Source: CBDIDH01 sp965277595 (GTDB lineage: Bacteria; Planctomycetota; Planctomycetia; Isosphaerales; Isosphaeraceae). Taken from it: a DNA stretch of 64,000 nucleotides. Where the stretch lies: the NCBI GenBank assembly GCA_965277595.1, contig CBDIDH010000002.1, forward strand, positions 1,798,001-1,862,000. The letters are read 5' to 3'. Position 1 is the first letter of the stretch, and each line of letters begins with the position of its first letter. The notes under the pieces are model-generated. The model saw only the letters and a list, made by a program, of their open reading frames with translations. It was not told where the DNA came from and did not search any database. The position numbers were made by a program, and so were the translations under genes. Of this stretch, positions 14,686 through 22,021 are shown piece by piece.

Positions 14686-14891
14686 TTGCCAGCACGCTTC
14701 CTCCACCCCCTTATGAATGCTACTGCACGGAGATAATCTTCCGAGGTGACAATTATCACATCGAAAGGATTACCCACCGCAAGGGTCACAAGCGCGAGGT
14801 GCGCCACGAACTTGTGATTTTTCCAGGCTCCGACATCACAGTGCGGAGGGTAGCCGTCGAGAAGAATACCCAAATAGAAGGCGGTAGTTGA
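14682..14891 (+). CDS. Hypothetical protein
   Basis: 69 aa, ATGA overlap with the previous gene. Beta-rich ('CYCTEIIFRGDNYHIERITH', 'VRHELVIFPGSDITVRRVAV'). No family recognised. Followed 1 nt later by the next start. Confidence 0.5.
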   Translation: MIASTLPPPPYECYCTEIIFRGDNYHIERITHRKGHKREVRHELVIFPGSDITVRRVAVEKNTQIEGGS

Positions 14892-14892
14892 T

Positions 14893-15069
14893 ATGGCTAC
14901 GAACAATTTGTTGAAAGAGAATCTTGTCATGCGAACGCTGCTGAGCAACATCGTAACGGACATGGAACGAGCATTGCCCTTCTACGGTGCAGGCCATTTG
15001 ACTGAGACGAAATACTTCTGCCAGGCGAGAGAGATTGCGACCAACGATTCTAAAGGCGATCAGTCATGA
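14893..15069 (+). CDS. Hypothetical small protein
   Basis: 58 aa from ATG 14893. Helical first half ('LLKENLVMRTLLSNIVTDME'), then 'ALPFYGAGHLTETKYFCQAREIA'. Ends in an ATGA overlap. Unknown. Confidence 0.45.
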   Translation: MATNNLLKENLVMRTLLSNIVTDMERALPFYGAGHLTETKYFCQAREIATNDSKGDQS

Positions 15070-15245
15070 CGTTCATTTTGCGCTACACCCACAAAGACCA
15101 GCGATCTCAAGCGTACAGCTTCCCCATCAAATTTGGCTCATACTGGGACGCGAAGCACAAGCTGAGGTGGTGGCGGTTCGACCTATACGCCGGCAAAGTT
15201 AACCGCTCAAACGTCCCGATAACGAAAGGCCAGACCCATGAATGA
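15066..15245 (+). CDS. Hypothetical small protein
   Basis: 59 aa. Begins 'MTFILRYTHKDQRSQAYSF' with a tryptophan-rich 'YWDAKHKLRWWRFDLYAG' centre; likely a beta-hairpin protein. Overlaps the next gene by 8 nt. Confidence 0.45.
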   Translation: MTFILRYTHKDQRSQAYSFPIKFGSYWDAKHKLRWWRFDLYAGKVNRSNVPITKGQTHE

Positions 15246-15438
15246 CACCGAAGCCGAAAAGCTCCGCGATGAATGGTGCGCCGAGTACGCAAAGATGCGT
15301 GATGAAGCCGTGGCGCTGGTGCGGCAGATGCGTGAGGCATTATACGACCTCAATTTGAGCGGGGGAAGCGCGCGCCGCGAAGCCAGCATCGCCGCTGATG
15401 CTTTCCTGTCCCGGCATGAAGTGGAGGCGGAGAAATGA
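15238..15438 (+). CDS. Hypothetical helical protein
   Basis: 66 aa, almost entirely one or two long helices ('EKLRDEWCAEYAKMRDEAVA', 'REASIAADAFLSRHEVEAEK'). ATGA overlap with the following tiny membrane protein. Unknown function. Confidence 0.55.
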   Translation: MNDTEAEKLRDEWCAEYAKMRDEAVALVRQMREALYDLNLSGGSARREASIAADAFLSRHEVEAEK

Positions 15439-15524
15439 TTTTCGTTTATGTAATTGTCGCTTGGATCGGGCTATGGATCGGCTGGTGCTTGGCGGAAAGT
15501 TTTTTTGGTTATCCCCATGACTGA
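15435..15524 (+). CDS. Tiny membrane protein
   Basis: 29 aa: 'MIFVYVIVAWIGLWIGWCLA' then 'ESFFGYPHD'. ATGA overlap with the gene before and 8-nt overlap with the gene after make it likely to be real despite its size. Confidence 0.45.
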   Translation: MIFVYVIVAWIGLWIGWCLAESFFGYPHD

Positions 15525-15702
15525 CCCCCGCGACGCTCTGATCGACCGGCTGTATGACGCTTTGCACATTGTATGTGGGTGTTTTGCTGGATACTCCTGT
15601 TGTGCGGCAGACCGCTATACTCTGAAATTCGCAGATCAAGCCCTCCGCGCCGTGGACGAGTACCGGGCGGAACAATCGAGAAGTGGAGGAAAAGCGTCAT
15701 GA
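15517..15702 (+). CDS. Hypothetical protein
   Basis: 61 aa from ATG 15517. 'DALIDRLYDALHIVCGCFAGYSCCAADRYTL' is cysteine-rich and helical, the rest charged. Overlaps neighbours on both sides by 4-8 nt. Confidence 0.5.
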   Translation: MTDPRDALIDRLYDALHIVCGCFAGYSCCAADRYTLKFADQALRAVDEYRAEQSRSGGKAS

Positions 15703-15995
15703 GTGAAATTGTCCCACAGGAATTCGACATCGCTATCAACAATACGTTCACCGATATGATTCTGTGGAATGGCTTTTATGCCATGCAAATCGTATGGGAT
15801 GTTGTTGGGAAGAATTACTACTTCGGCCCTCCCAAATTCGACTGCGCCGATCCCTCTAACCTTCATGCGGGTGGCCTCGGTTTGAGGATGCAGCTTCTCA
15901 AGCAGATGGTCGATAGCGGCCAGCCATATGCACTCGCAGGCCAGACCAGACTTGTAAACGCTGCGCTGCAACTTGCAGAGAAAGCCGACCAATGA
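15699..15995 (+). CDS. Hypothetical protein
   Basis: 98 aa from ATG 15699, with GTGGAGGAAAAG upstream. 'NTFTDMILWNGFYAMQIVWDVVGKNYYFGPP' is aromatic-rich, the C-terminus helical. ATGA overlaps at both ends. Unknown function. Confidence 0.55.
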   Translation: MSEIVPQEFDIAINNTFTDMILWNGFYAMQIVWDVVGKNYYFGPPKFDCADPSNLHAGGLGLRMQLLKQMVDSGQPYALAGQTRLVNAALQLAEKADQ

Positions 15996-16168
15996 CCGAA
16001 ATCGCGCTACACCGCCAGCCGGATGGCACGCTGATCGACTGGGGCCGCAACTGGCGCATATTCGGTAGGCAGGGCGTTGGCGGCGCTCGTTGGTATTCCG
16101 GCGAGGCGTTGGAGTTGATGAATCTGGTTTTGAAGCACACGAAAGGGGCGCACAATGACCGGGATTAG
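15992..16168 (+). CDS. Hypothetical small protein
   Basis: 58 aa. 'GTLIDWGRNWRIFGRQGVGG' then 'RWYSGEALELMNLVLKHTKG'. Coupled by ATGA to the gene before; its last 14 nt overlap the coiled-coil gene that follows. Confidence 0.5.
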   Translation: MTEIALHRQPDGTLIDWGRNWRIFGRQGVGGARWYSGEALELMNLVLKHTKGAHNDRD

Positions 16169-16739
16169 CGTGCTGGACATCATCGAGCAGTATATCAAAG
16201 GCGGAACGCTACCCGATAAAGAAACCGCATTGCACCTCATAGCCACCATCCGCACCCTCAAAGCCCAGCTTTCGGTGGAGCAAGAGCGCGTGGCGGATTT
16301 GTGCCAGCAGATTGTGCTTCACAATGACGAGATCACCGAGGCCCAGAGCTTTCAGGCCGACTTATGCGTACAGATAACCGAACTAAATGCCCAGCTTGCC
16401 GAGCTGCCGCCGCTCAATTGTGATCTGGAACAGACGGTGGAAATGCAGGCTCGGGAAATCGCCGCCCTCAAAGCCCAGCTCGAAGCGGAGCGGGCGGAGA
16501 ATGCCTGGCAGTCTCTCGGCACGATGCCCAACGACCGGATCGAGTCCGAGAGTTTCGAGATCCTTTGGGAAAACGACATGAACGACATGGTCGCCTTGCA
16601 GGTCTCCTGGTTCGAGGGCGGGCTCTACCCCGACCATCTCGGCGGGAGCATCGACTGGAACGACCGGGTCACCGAGCACTACACGCACTGGCGTCCGTGC
16701 CGGGAAGTGCCGAGGATTCCGGGCAGGATCCCCAAATGA
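16155..16739 (+). CDS. Coiled-coil protein with small C-terminal domain
   Basis: 194 aa. Residues about 30-120 form a long coiled coil with near-repeated 'TLKAQLSVEQERVADL' and 'ALKAQLEAERAENAW'. The C-terminal 60 residues ('WENDMNDMVALQVSWFEGGL...YTHWRPCREVPRIPG') resemble the small DUF551-like domain of early phage proteins, with its 'THWRP' ending. Function unknown. Confidence 0.6.
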   Translation: MTGISVLDIIEQYIKGGTLPDKETALHLIATIRTLKAQLSVEQERVADLCQQIVLHNDEITEAQSFQADLCVQITELNAQLAELPPLNCDLEQTVEMQAREIAALKAQLEAERAENAWQSLGTMPNDRIESESFEILWENDMNDMVALQVSWFEGGLYPDHLGGSIDWNDRVTEHYTHWRPCREVPRIPGRIPK

Positions 16740-16783
16740 CCGCGCCGCCATCCTGTAACGCGTTTCACAGACACCCGAGAGGA

Positions 16784-16972
16784 ATGACCATGACCGCTGA
16801 GAAAACCACCATCACCGTCGAGGACTGCATGAAAGGAGCATTTTCAGCTCTGCTTCGAGGCGACCTCGCCGAACGCGACCGGCTCTGCGAGCTGGCGACG
16901 ACGGCTTTCAAAGATAGGGAAAGTGTCGCTGCGGATGCGGCGGTCGATCATGAGGCGTGGGGAAAGCCATGA
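16784..16972 (+). CDS. Hypothetical small protein
   Basis: 62 aa from ATG 16784 (ATG 16790 also possible), with GAGAGGAA upstream. Helical ('MKGAFSALLRGDLAERDRLCELA'). ATGA overlap with the next gene. Confidence 0.5.
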   Translation: MTMTAEKTTITVEDCMKGAFSALLRGDLAERDRLCELATTAFKDRESVAADAAVDHEAWGKP

Positions 16973-17202
16973 AAGATCTGCCCTTCATTTTACTAGCCCT
17001 TTGGCTTTCCTTGATAGAAGGAACCTTCTGCTACACGAAGGGCCATATCAACGGATTCACCGAGGGAATCGACCTCGCCCGTCACGAGGACATCGAGGAA
17101 ATCCGGGATCGCCTCACCTCGCTCTGCCGCGAGATCGAGTGGAACTCGCCGACCTGCCAGAATGAACGGGACGTCAGGCTGAAGCGGGAGGGCCTCCAGT
17201 GA
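16969..17202 (+). CDS. Membrane-anchored small protein
   Basis: 77 aa from ATG 16969. One hydrophobic N-terminal span ('LPFILLALWLSLIEGTFCY') and a charged helical remainder ('EDIEEIRDRLTSLCREIEW'). Probably anchored in the inner membrane. GTGA overlap with the next gene. Confidence 0.55.
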   Translation: MKDLPFILLALWLSLIEGTFCYTKGHINGFTEGIDLARHEDIEEIRDRLTSLCREIEWNSPTCQNERDVRLKREGLQ

Positions 17203-17402
17203 CCGAGTCTGTGCGAGACGTCGTCCTGGTTCACGGCAAGCTCGACCTGCCCGTCCCCGAGGGCGTGACCGAATGGCGGTTCACAACCGTCCGCGAGGGC
17301 GACAAGGTGACGGTCGGGAAGATCGAGGTGATCAAGGCCGGCGAGGGATGCGGAATCCGAGGCCGCCCGGAATCCACCGATGAGGTAACGCATGGAAAAT
17401 AG
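17199..17402 (+). CDS. Small beta-strand protein, paralogue of 8053-8244
   Basis: 67 aa, GTG start in a GTGA overlap. Shares the 'PVPEGVTEWRFTTVREGDKV' pattern with the gene just upstream of the pyrophosphokinase-like enzyme. Unknown function. Confidence 0.5.
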   Translation: MTESVRDVVLVHGKLDLPVPEGVTEWRFTTVREGDKVTVGKIEVIKAGEGCGIRGRPESTDEVTHGK

Positions 17403-17577
17403 CGATTGCATTTTTTGTCATGGAAACGGTTTTGTGACCAAGGAAATCTTCCACACCATATGGACGCCTTACAATGTTTCGTCAGGTGGGAACTCCGTTG
17501 GCGAGACTATGGCCGTTCCGTGCAGTCACTGTGACGCGCCGTGGTTAATCACAACCAACCGTCCAGGAGGCGATTAA
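17392..17577 (+). CDS. Small zinc-ribbon protein
   Basis: 61 aa. 'CIFCHGNGF' near the N-terminus and 'VPCSHCDAP' near the C-terminus form two CxxC pairs, the first with the CxxCxGxG shape of DnaJ-type fingers. Same type as the protein at 4857. Unknown function. Confidence 0.6.
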   Translation: MENSDCIFCHGNGFVTKEIFHTIWTPYNVSSGGNSVGETMAVPCSHCDAPWLITTNRPGGD

Positions 17578-17816
17578 TGAGTGACGAAAATCCGAAGCTA
17601 TTGCTTATCGAATATGGCAAGAACGACCTTCGCCCTGACGACCATGTGGCGATTCGTGCCTCTATGGGTGCGGTTCGTCACTTCGCAGGCGCGCATGGCT
17701 TCACCGTCATGGATTGCGGTACCAACGTTATTAACTTCGCTACCGGCCTACAGATTCTCAAGAGGAATGGGAAAGTCATTTATGACGGACCAATTAAAGG
17801 GGGTGCCGATGATTGA
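17577..17816 (+). CDS. Hypothetical protein
   Basis: 79 aa from ATG 17577 (TAATG junction), with CCAGGAGG upstream. 'LLLIEYGKNDLRPDDHVAIR' and 'FTVMDCGTNVINFATGLQIL' alternate strands and helices. No family recognised. Confidence 0.55.
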   Translation: MSDENPKLLLIEYGKNDLRPDDHVAIRASMGAVRHFAGAHGFTVMDCGTNVINFATGLQILKRNGKVIYDGPIKGGADD

Positions 17817-18066
17817 CCGCCTGACGAATCGGTTATCGCTGGAACAAGTGCAGGAATTGCTTTCCTCAGCCCTTCCGACCGAGAAAGAGTATATCGAGTC
17901 GCACGCTGTGCAACTCGCCCGTCAGCTCCTCGCTACCATGCAGCGGGAGGCGCTTTATCATGAGGCTTGCGGATACGCCATTCGGAACTTTGAGCGGCTG
18001 GGCTTCCATGACCGCGCCGAAACGATGGAGCGAATTATGCAACGGAATGAGGTTTCGGATGTCTGA
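17809..18066 (+). CDS. Hypothetical helical protein
   Basis: 85 aa from ATG 17809, with AAAGGGGG upstream. Helical throughout ('LSLEQVQELLSSALPTEKEY', 'AIRNFERLGFHDRAETMERI'). Overlaps the preceding and following genes by 8 nt. Confidence 0.55.
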   Translation: MIDRLTNRLSLEQVQELLSSALPTEKEYIESHAVQLARQLLATMQREALYHEACGYAIRNFERLGFHDRAETMERIMQRNEVSDV

Positions 18067-18271
18067 GCTAAAGCCATGCCCCTTCTGTAGCTCAATAAAT
18101 ATCATCGCCTTTTGCGGCTCGGAGGATGACGACGTTTACGGTCACAAGAATGCCTGCGTCGAATGCTACGGCTGCGATGCGCACACCCCAAACTATCAAT
18201 GGCAGGAAGAAGCCATAAAAGCATGGAACGCGGGCAATATATCGAACGAGTACCCAGACACCCCAAAATAA
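18059..18271 (+). CDS. Lar-family restriction alleviation-like protein
   Basis: 70 aa. 'MSELKPCPFCSSINIIAFCG...NACVECYGCDAHTPNYQWQEEAIKAWN' is the Lar pattern: two CxxC pairs and the C-terminal 'EAIKAWN' signature. In lambdoid phages Lar modulates type I restriction-modification to protect incoming DNA; many homologues are untested. It closes the coupled array before a promoter-like gap. Confidence 0.75.
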   Translation: MSELKPCPFCSSINIIAFCGSEDDDVYGHKNACVECYGCDAHTPNYQWQEEAIKAWNAGNISNEYPDTPK

Positions 18272-18274
18272 TTC

Positions 18275-18303
18275 TTGCACCTTTATATATATTACTGTAG
18301 GTT
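18275..18303 (+). promoter_or_regulatory. Sigma70-like promoter
   Basis: TTGCAC (18275-18280), a 17-bp AT-rich spacer, then TAGGTT (18298-18303). It is the only sizeable non-coding gap at this point and lies just before the HTH gene at 18310. Confidence 0.5.
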
Positions 18304-18309
18304 TGGCTT

Positions 18310-18540
18310 ATGAACAGCGACCCATGCAACCACAAGTCAATCGATGAGATCAGGGAGATCATCCGCGAAGTAGCAGATGCTAACGGAGGCGTCATAACGT
18401 GGTGTAAGAAGCAGAAATTCGCCCACAGCTACGTTTACGAGGTACTGCGTGGCATCAGGCATCCCAGCCCGCGAATCATGAACGCGGTCGGCTATCGTCG
18501 GGTGATTGTGGGCGAGCCGATGAAGAAGCAACGGAACTGA
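18310..18540 (+). CDS. Small helix-turn-helix protein
   Basis: 76 aa. 'EVADANGGVITWCKKQKFAHSYVYEVLRGIRHPSPRIMNAVGY' fits a short phage HTH domain of the type that uses a 'xxSYVxxVLxGxRxPSxxILxAxG' motif; related one-domain proteins are found in many phages. Likely a transcriptional regulator of the adjacent genes. Confidence 0.65.
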   Translation: MNSDPCNHKSIDEIREIIREVADANGGVITWCKKQKFAHSYVYEVLRGIRHPSPRIMNAVGYRRVIVGEPMKKQRN

Positions 18541-18546
18541 ATATCG

Positions 18547-18635
18547 TTGATTTAGATGGGTGCCGAAATACGCTCCCGGGAGTGGCGTTAGACATAGCCT
18601 TTGGTGACGCCCAGGCCGACACCCTTCTAAATCAA
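18547..18635 (+). ncRNA. Candidate structured RNA with 16-bp closing stem
   Basis: Arms TTGATTTAGATGGGTG (18547-18562) and CACCCTTCTAAATCAA (18620-18635) pair over 16 positions with one mismatch. Inside are a hairpin CGCTC-CCGG-GAGTG (18571-18584) and a stem GCGT/ACGC (18585-18588 with 18607-18610), so a three-way junction is possible. No ORF fits here. It starts 6 nt after the HTH stop and ends 43 nt before the next start. Confidence 0.5.
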
Positions 18636-18678
18636 TGAAACCGAGTTTGAGAAACCACCGTAATAGAGGAAACATTAT

Positions 18679-19266
18679 ATGGTAAATCCCGCAGCCTTAA
18701 GTGCCTTGGCAAAAGGCGAGCTTGATAATTTTCTCGTAGCGTCCGTTCCCGGCGGAATCGAACGGCAGGAGGCGGCAGGACAGCAAGAGCTGGTGAGTGG
18801 AACCAGCTTCCCCCTGGAAATGAGGCCAGGCCGCGAAGCATTCGAGCAAATGGGTTTCGTGTTTGGTGATCAGGTGGACAATATATTTATTACCGCGACT
18901 CTCCCGGCAGGCTGGAAGAGAGAAGCTACAGATCATTTTATGTGGTCATACATTATCGATGCAGAAGGTAGGAAGCGGGTCGGAATATTCTACAAGGCTG
19001 CTTTCTACGACCGTCGGGCGCGTGCCACTCTTGAGCAGCGCTACAACGTTTTCATGGTGTATCCTGACATGGCTTTGGGAGCAGGGCTCCAAGAAGATGA
19101 GGGCTTTATTGCCTTGGTGGATGGCGGCAATACCATCATCAAGCGGAGCGAGGTATTCAAGCGGGATAATCACGGGGTGGTTGACCCAATAGAAAAAGGC
19201 TTCCGCAAGGAACTGGATGAGCTTTTTCCCGATCACAGAAATCCAACCAGCTACTGGGAAGCATAA
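18679..19266 (+). CDS. Hypothetical phage protein
   Basis: 195 aa, ATG 18679 with AGAGGAAA upstream. 'MRPGREAFEQMGFVFGDQVDNIFITATLPAGWKREATDHFMW' and 'RVGIFYKAAFYDRRA' belong to a type of conserved phage protein I have seen annotated only as hypothetical. An alpha/beta fold is likely. Unknown function; it stands between the structured RNA and the Thg1-like gene. Confidence 0.65.
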   Translation: MVNPAALSALAKGELDNFLVASVPGGIERQEAAGQQELVSGTSFPLEMRPGREAFEQMGFVFGDQVDNIFITATLPAGWKREATDHFMWSYIIDAEGRKRVGIFYKAAFYDRRARATLEQRYNVFMVYPDMALGAGLQEDEGFIALVDGGNTIIKRSEVFKRDNHGVVDPIEKGFRKELDELFPDHRNPTSYWEA

Positions 19267-19305
19267 CCATAAGACGGTCGGGATAACGGGGGATAGTTAG
19301 GGTTT

Positions 19306-20133
19306 GTGAAGGACGATTTCGGTAACAGGATGAAGGCTTACGAGGCCGCAGAGACAGAGCGTTACTTCATGCCGCTGCTGCCTATCTATGCCCGGATTGA
19401 TGGACGTTGCTTCTCCAGCTTCACGCAGGGCATGAAACGCCCCTACGACGAGAGAATCACGCGGGCAATGGTGGAAACCACCAAACACCTCGTGGAAGAG
19501 ACGCGCGCCCGTATCGGATATACCCAGTCGGACGAAATCAGCTTGGTCTGGCAGCAGGAGCGTTACGATTCGGAAGTTTTCTTTACCGGCAAGATTCATA
19601 AGCTGGCTTCCGTACTGGCGGCCATCGCCTCGGTCAAGTTTAACCACTTCTGCCTCGCCGACGATTCCTTGCGCGACAGGACGCTGAAGCTGATGCCCGT
19701 GTTCGACTGCCGGGTGTTCCAGCTCCCGAACCGCACCGAGGCCGCCAACGCCTTCCTGTGGCGTGAGAAGGACGCGACCAAGAACGCCATCAGCATGGCG
19801 GCCAGGAGCTTCTATTCGCACAAGGCGTTGCACGGCAAGTCGAGCAGCGAAATGCAGGAGATGATCTTCCAGAGGGGCCAAAACTTCAACGATTACCCAG
19901 CCTTCTTCAAGCGCGGCACGTTCGTTCGCCGGATTACCGAGCAGCGGACATTCACGCCGGAAGAGCTGGCGAGGATACCGGAGAAGCATCAGCCATCGCC
20001 GGAGACGCTGATTATGCGTTCGCGGGTTGTCGAGTTGGAGATGCCAGTGTTTACCAAGGTGCTGAACCGGGAAGCGGTCATCTTCGATGGAGCGCCGCCA
20101 GAGGTATCCCGCGATTTGCAGGCTGCGGCGTGA
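19306..20133 (+). CDS. thg1-like: Thg1-like 3'-5' tRNA polymerase
   Basis: 275 aa, GTG start 19306. The N-terminus 'FGNRMKAYEAAE' and the palm motifs 'ARIDGRCFSSFT' (about 28-39; the Asp is the first metal ligand) and 'YTQSDEISLVW' (about 70-80; the second Asp pair) are those of the Thg1/TLP family. True Thg1 adds G-1 to tRNA-His; bacterial and phage TLPs repair 5'-truncated tRNAs by templated 3'-5' addition. Both metal-binding motifs are intact, so it should be active. It may act on host tRNAs or on the odd phage tRNA at 2589. Confidence 0.9.
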   Translation: MKDDFGNRMKAYEAAETERYFMPLLPIYARIDGRCFSSFTQGMKRPYDERITRAMVETTKHLVEETRARIGYTQSDEISLVWQQERYDSEVFFTGKIHKLASVLAAIASVKFNHFCLADDSLRDRTLKLMPVFDCRVFQLPNRTEAANAFLWREKDATKNAISMAARSFYSHKALHGKSSSEMQEMIFQRGQNFNDYPAFFKRGTFVRRITEQRTFTPEELARIPEKHQPSPETLIMRSRVVELEMPVFTKVLNREAVIFDGAPPEVSRDLQAAA

Positions 20134-20159
20134 GTAACGAAGTATTTAATGGGTAATGT

Positions 20160-20522
20160 GTGAGCTATTGTCGTTGGTCGTCTGATGATTTCAGATGCGA
20201 TGTTTATTGCTACGAGGATTGCTCTGGTGGATGGACTACGCATGTCGCAGGTAATCGAGTTGTGGGGGACATTCCAAGAGTGGGTGAGCTTGGCGGTGAA
20301 AACTTCGATGCAGAAAAGTTCGTCGCTGCTCACAAGGCGCAGATGGATTTCTTGGAGAACGCGGAGCGGATGCCTATCGGATTGCCATGTGACGGCGAAA
20401 CTTTCAACGACCCGACGCTGGAAGAATTCAGGGATCGCCTGGCCGGCCTCAAAGCAATGGGCTATAACGTGCCGGGCTGGGTATTTGAAACGATAGACGA
20501 TGAAATTAAAGAGCAAGGTTAA
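20160..20522 (+). CDS. Conserved phage hypothetical protein (SYCRWSSDDF family)
   Basis: 120 aa, GTG start. The opening 'MSYCRWSSDDFRCDVYCYED' is a recurrent signature in tailed phages, followed by a 'FDAEKFVAAHKAQMDFLENAE' helix, 'DGETFNDPTLEEFRDRLAGL' and 'GYNVPGWVFE'. Length fits the family. Function is unknown in all relatives I know. Confidence 0.75.
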   Translation: MSYCRWSSDDFRCDVYCYEDCSGGWTTHVAGNRVVGDIPRVGELGGENFDAEKFVAAHKAQMDFLENAERMPIGLPCDGETFNDPTLEEFRDRLAGLKAMGYNVPGWVFETIDDEIKEQG

Positions 20523-20547
20523 CCGAGTGGAAATAGGGTGAGAGATT

Positions 20548-20715
20548 ATGGCAATCGAAATTGCGTCTTTAATAAGTTGTATGGTCTGCTTTTCCGCCAA
20601 CACTTACATGGCGGCGAAGACGAAGGCAGACTGGATCAGAACCGCAGCTCTGGTCACTGCAACGCTCTGCTTGCTGATGATTCTGCTCGATGCCTTCTTG
20701 CTGACGAAGGGTTAA
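20548..20715 (+). CDS. Small two-span membrane protein
   Basis: 55 aa from ATG 20548. Spans 'IASLISCMVCFSANTYMA' and 'IRTAALVTATLCLLMILLDA' are separated by 'AKTKADW'. The longer frame starting at 20538 on this strand does not look like protein over the same bases. Unknown role. Confidence 0.55.
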   Translation: MAIEIASLISCMVCFSANTYMAAKTKADWIRTAALVTATLCLLMILLDAFLLTKG

Positions 20716-20726
20716 CGGAGGTGGTT

Positions 20727-20969
20727 ATGGGTGATGACAAGAGCAATCCGCCGGCGTTCCCCGCGGCACAGGCTTATGGCCCAGATAGCGGCATGACGCT
20801 CCGCGATTACTTTGCTGCGGCGGCCTTACAGGGAATGTGGGCTGGGAAGTACACGCTCGGCCGTAATAAAGTGACCAAGGAAATAGAAAGTCGCATCTCC
20901 TACAACGACATTGCCGACTGGGCCTACGAACAGGCTGACGCCATGTTGAAGGCCAGAGTTGCAGAGTAA
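20727..20969 (+). CDS. Hypothetical protein
   Basis: 80 aa from ATG 20727, with ACGGAGGTGG upstream. 'PAAQAYGPDSGMTLRDYFAAAALQGMWAG...YNDIADWAYEQADAML' matches a common phage early-protein pattern ('GMTLRDYFAAKALQG...A..AYxxADAMLxAR'), always of unknown function. Confidence 0.7.
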   Translation: MGDDKSNPPAFPAAQAYGPDSGMTLRDYFAAAALQGMWAGKYTLGRNKVTKEIESRISYNDIADWAYEQADAMLKARVAE

Positions 20970-20985
20970 TGAAGGAATATTTGAG

Positions 20986-21369
20986 ATGACCGAGAAACGC
21001 CACTTCTACACCGACCCGCTGGCCGCCGCTTGGATGGCGAAGCATTGTGATATGCAGCTATACCTAGGCATTTACCCGGATGATTTCGATTCTTATGGAT
21101 CTCGAAACTGGCAACATTGTCAGGACGATTGGTTTTACCGTCAGGTGAGGTTGGGGCAGGTTGCACCGCGATTCTACATCCACCCCGACAGCCTGCCGCT
21201 GCTGGAGCCACGGCCAAGAGACCTTATCCGCTTTGTCAACGCGGACGCTGATTCCCTCGTTTACCGCCTCGTGAAAGAAGGCGAGGATACGAGCTATTCA
21301 TGCGAGGACTGGTTCAGGATCGTCGATCGTGAGAAAAAGTCCTTCATGTGGCCCGAAACCGAAGATTAA
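20986..21369 (+). CDS. Hypothetical protein
   Basis: 127 aa from ATG 20986, with TTGAG weakly upstream. 'HFYTDPLAAAWMAKHCDMQLY', 'FYIHPDSLPLLEPRPRDLIR' and 'EDWFRIVDREKKSFMWPE' recall conserved small phage proteins without assigned role. Last gene of the small-gene array. Confidence 0.6.
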   Translation: MTEKRHFYTDPLAAAWMAKHCDMQLYLGIYPDDFDSYGSRNWQHCQDDWFYRQVRLGQVAPRFYIHPDSLPLLEPRPRDLIRFVNADADSLVYRLVKEGEDTSYSCEDWFRIVDREKKSFMWPETED

Positions 21370-21464
21370 CCGCTAGGATATTCGGTGTCCGAGCCACCTG
21401 CCGTCGCCCGAAACCTCACGAAGGCCGCCCGCACGATTCCTGACCGAGCGGTCATGCCCGTCCG

Positions 21465-21836
21465 TTAACCAGCTTCCCGCCCCATAGCGCCGTCCAGCCA
21501 CCGGGCGATATCCGCGCGGCCAAACGCCAGATCCCATTTCCGTCCTTCCTCGCCCCGCTCCCCGCTGAACGAGAAACTGCCGGCCCGTGTGGCGACCGGC
21601 ACGCCGTCGCGGTGCAGCCGGTACTCAGGGTAGGCGACCAGCCCGAGGCGGTCCCGGATTTCGGGGCAGCGGTCGAGGTTGACCGCGACGAGCCGGATGC
21701 CGCGAGCGGCCAGCACCCGCTCAAGGGCCGGGCGGTTCCTGGCGAAGGCCCCGCGAAATCCCGAATGGAAGGCGACCACGGTCAGGCCGAGGCGACCCGT
21801 CAGGCGGTCAAAGGTCGCGTCGGTAGCGTGTTCCAT
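21465..21836 (-). CDS. Thioredoxin-fold-like protein lacking CxxC
   Basis: 123 aa from ATG 21836 (GAAGG upstream on the minus strand); the frame runs further to 22082 but that part is low-complexity and overlaps the rightward clamp-like gene. 'LGLTVVAFHSGFRGAFARNRPALERVLAARGIRLVAVNLDRCPEI..LGLVAYPEYRLHRDGVPV' follows the thioredoxin beta-alpha-beta layout, including the cis-Pro strand, but 'FHSGFRG' replaces the redox CxxC. Leftward, alone in its direction here, and more GC-rich than its neighbours. Confidence 0.45.
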   Translation of the reverse strand: MEHATDATFDRLTGRLGLTVVAFHSGFRGAFARNRPALERVLAARGIRLVAVNLDRCPEIRDRLGLVAYPEYRLHRDGVPVATRAGSFSFSGERGEEGRKWDLAFGRADIARWLDGAMGREAG

Positions 21837-22021
21837 GCCTTCAGGATATCGGGGAGCGGGCGAGGCGGGCAAGGGATGTCGTGTGCTGGGTGATTGCGGG
21901 CCCCGAGGGGCCGAACCGTTACGGCGGGATCGCACCAAATTGTGCTTGAGCGAAGCGGCAAGCGGGCGTAATGTCCGGTTACGCTCGGGCAATGAAGCCC
22001 GGCGGTATGGATGGAGATTGT

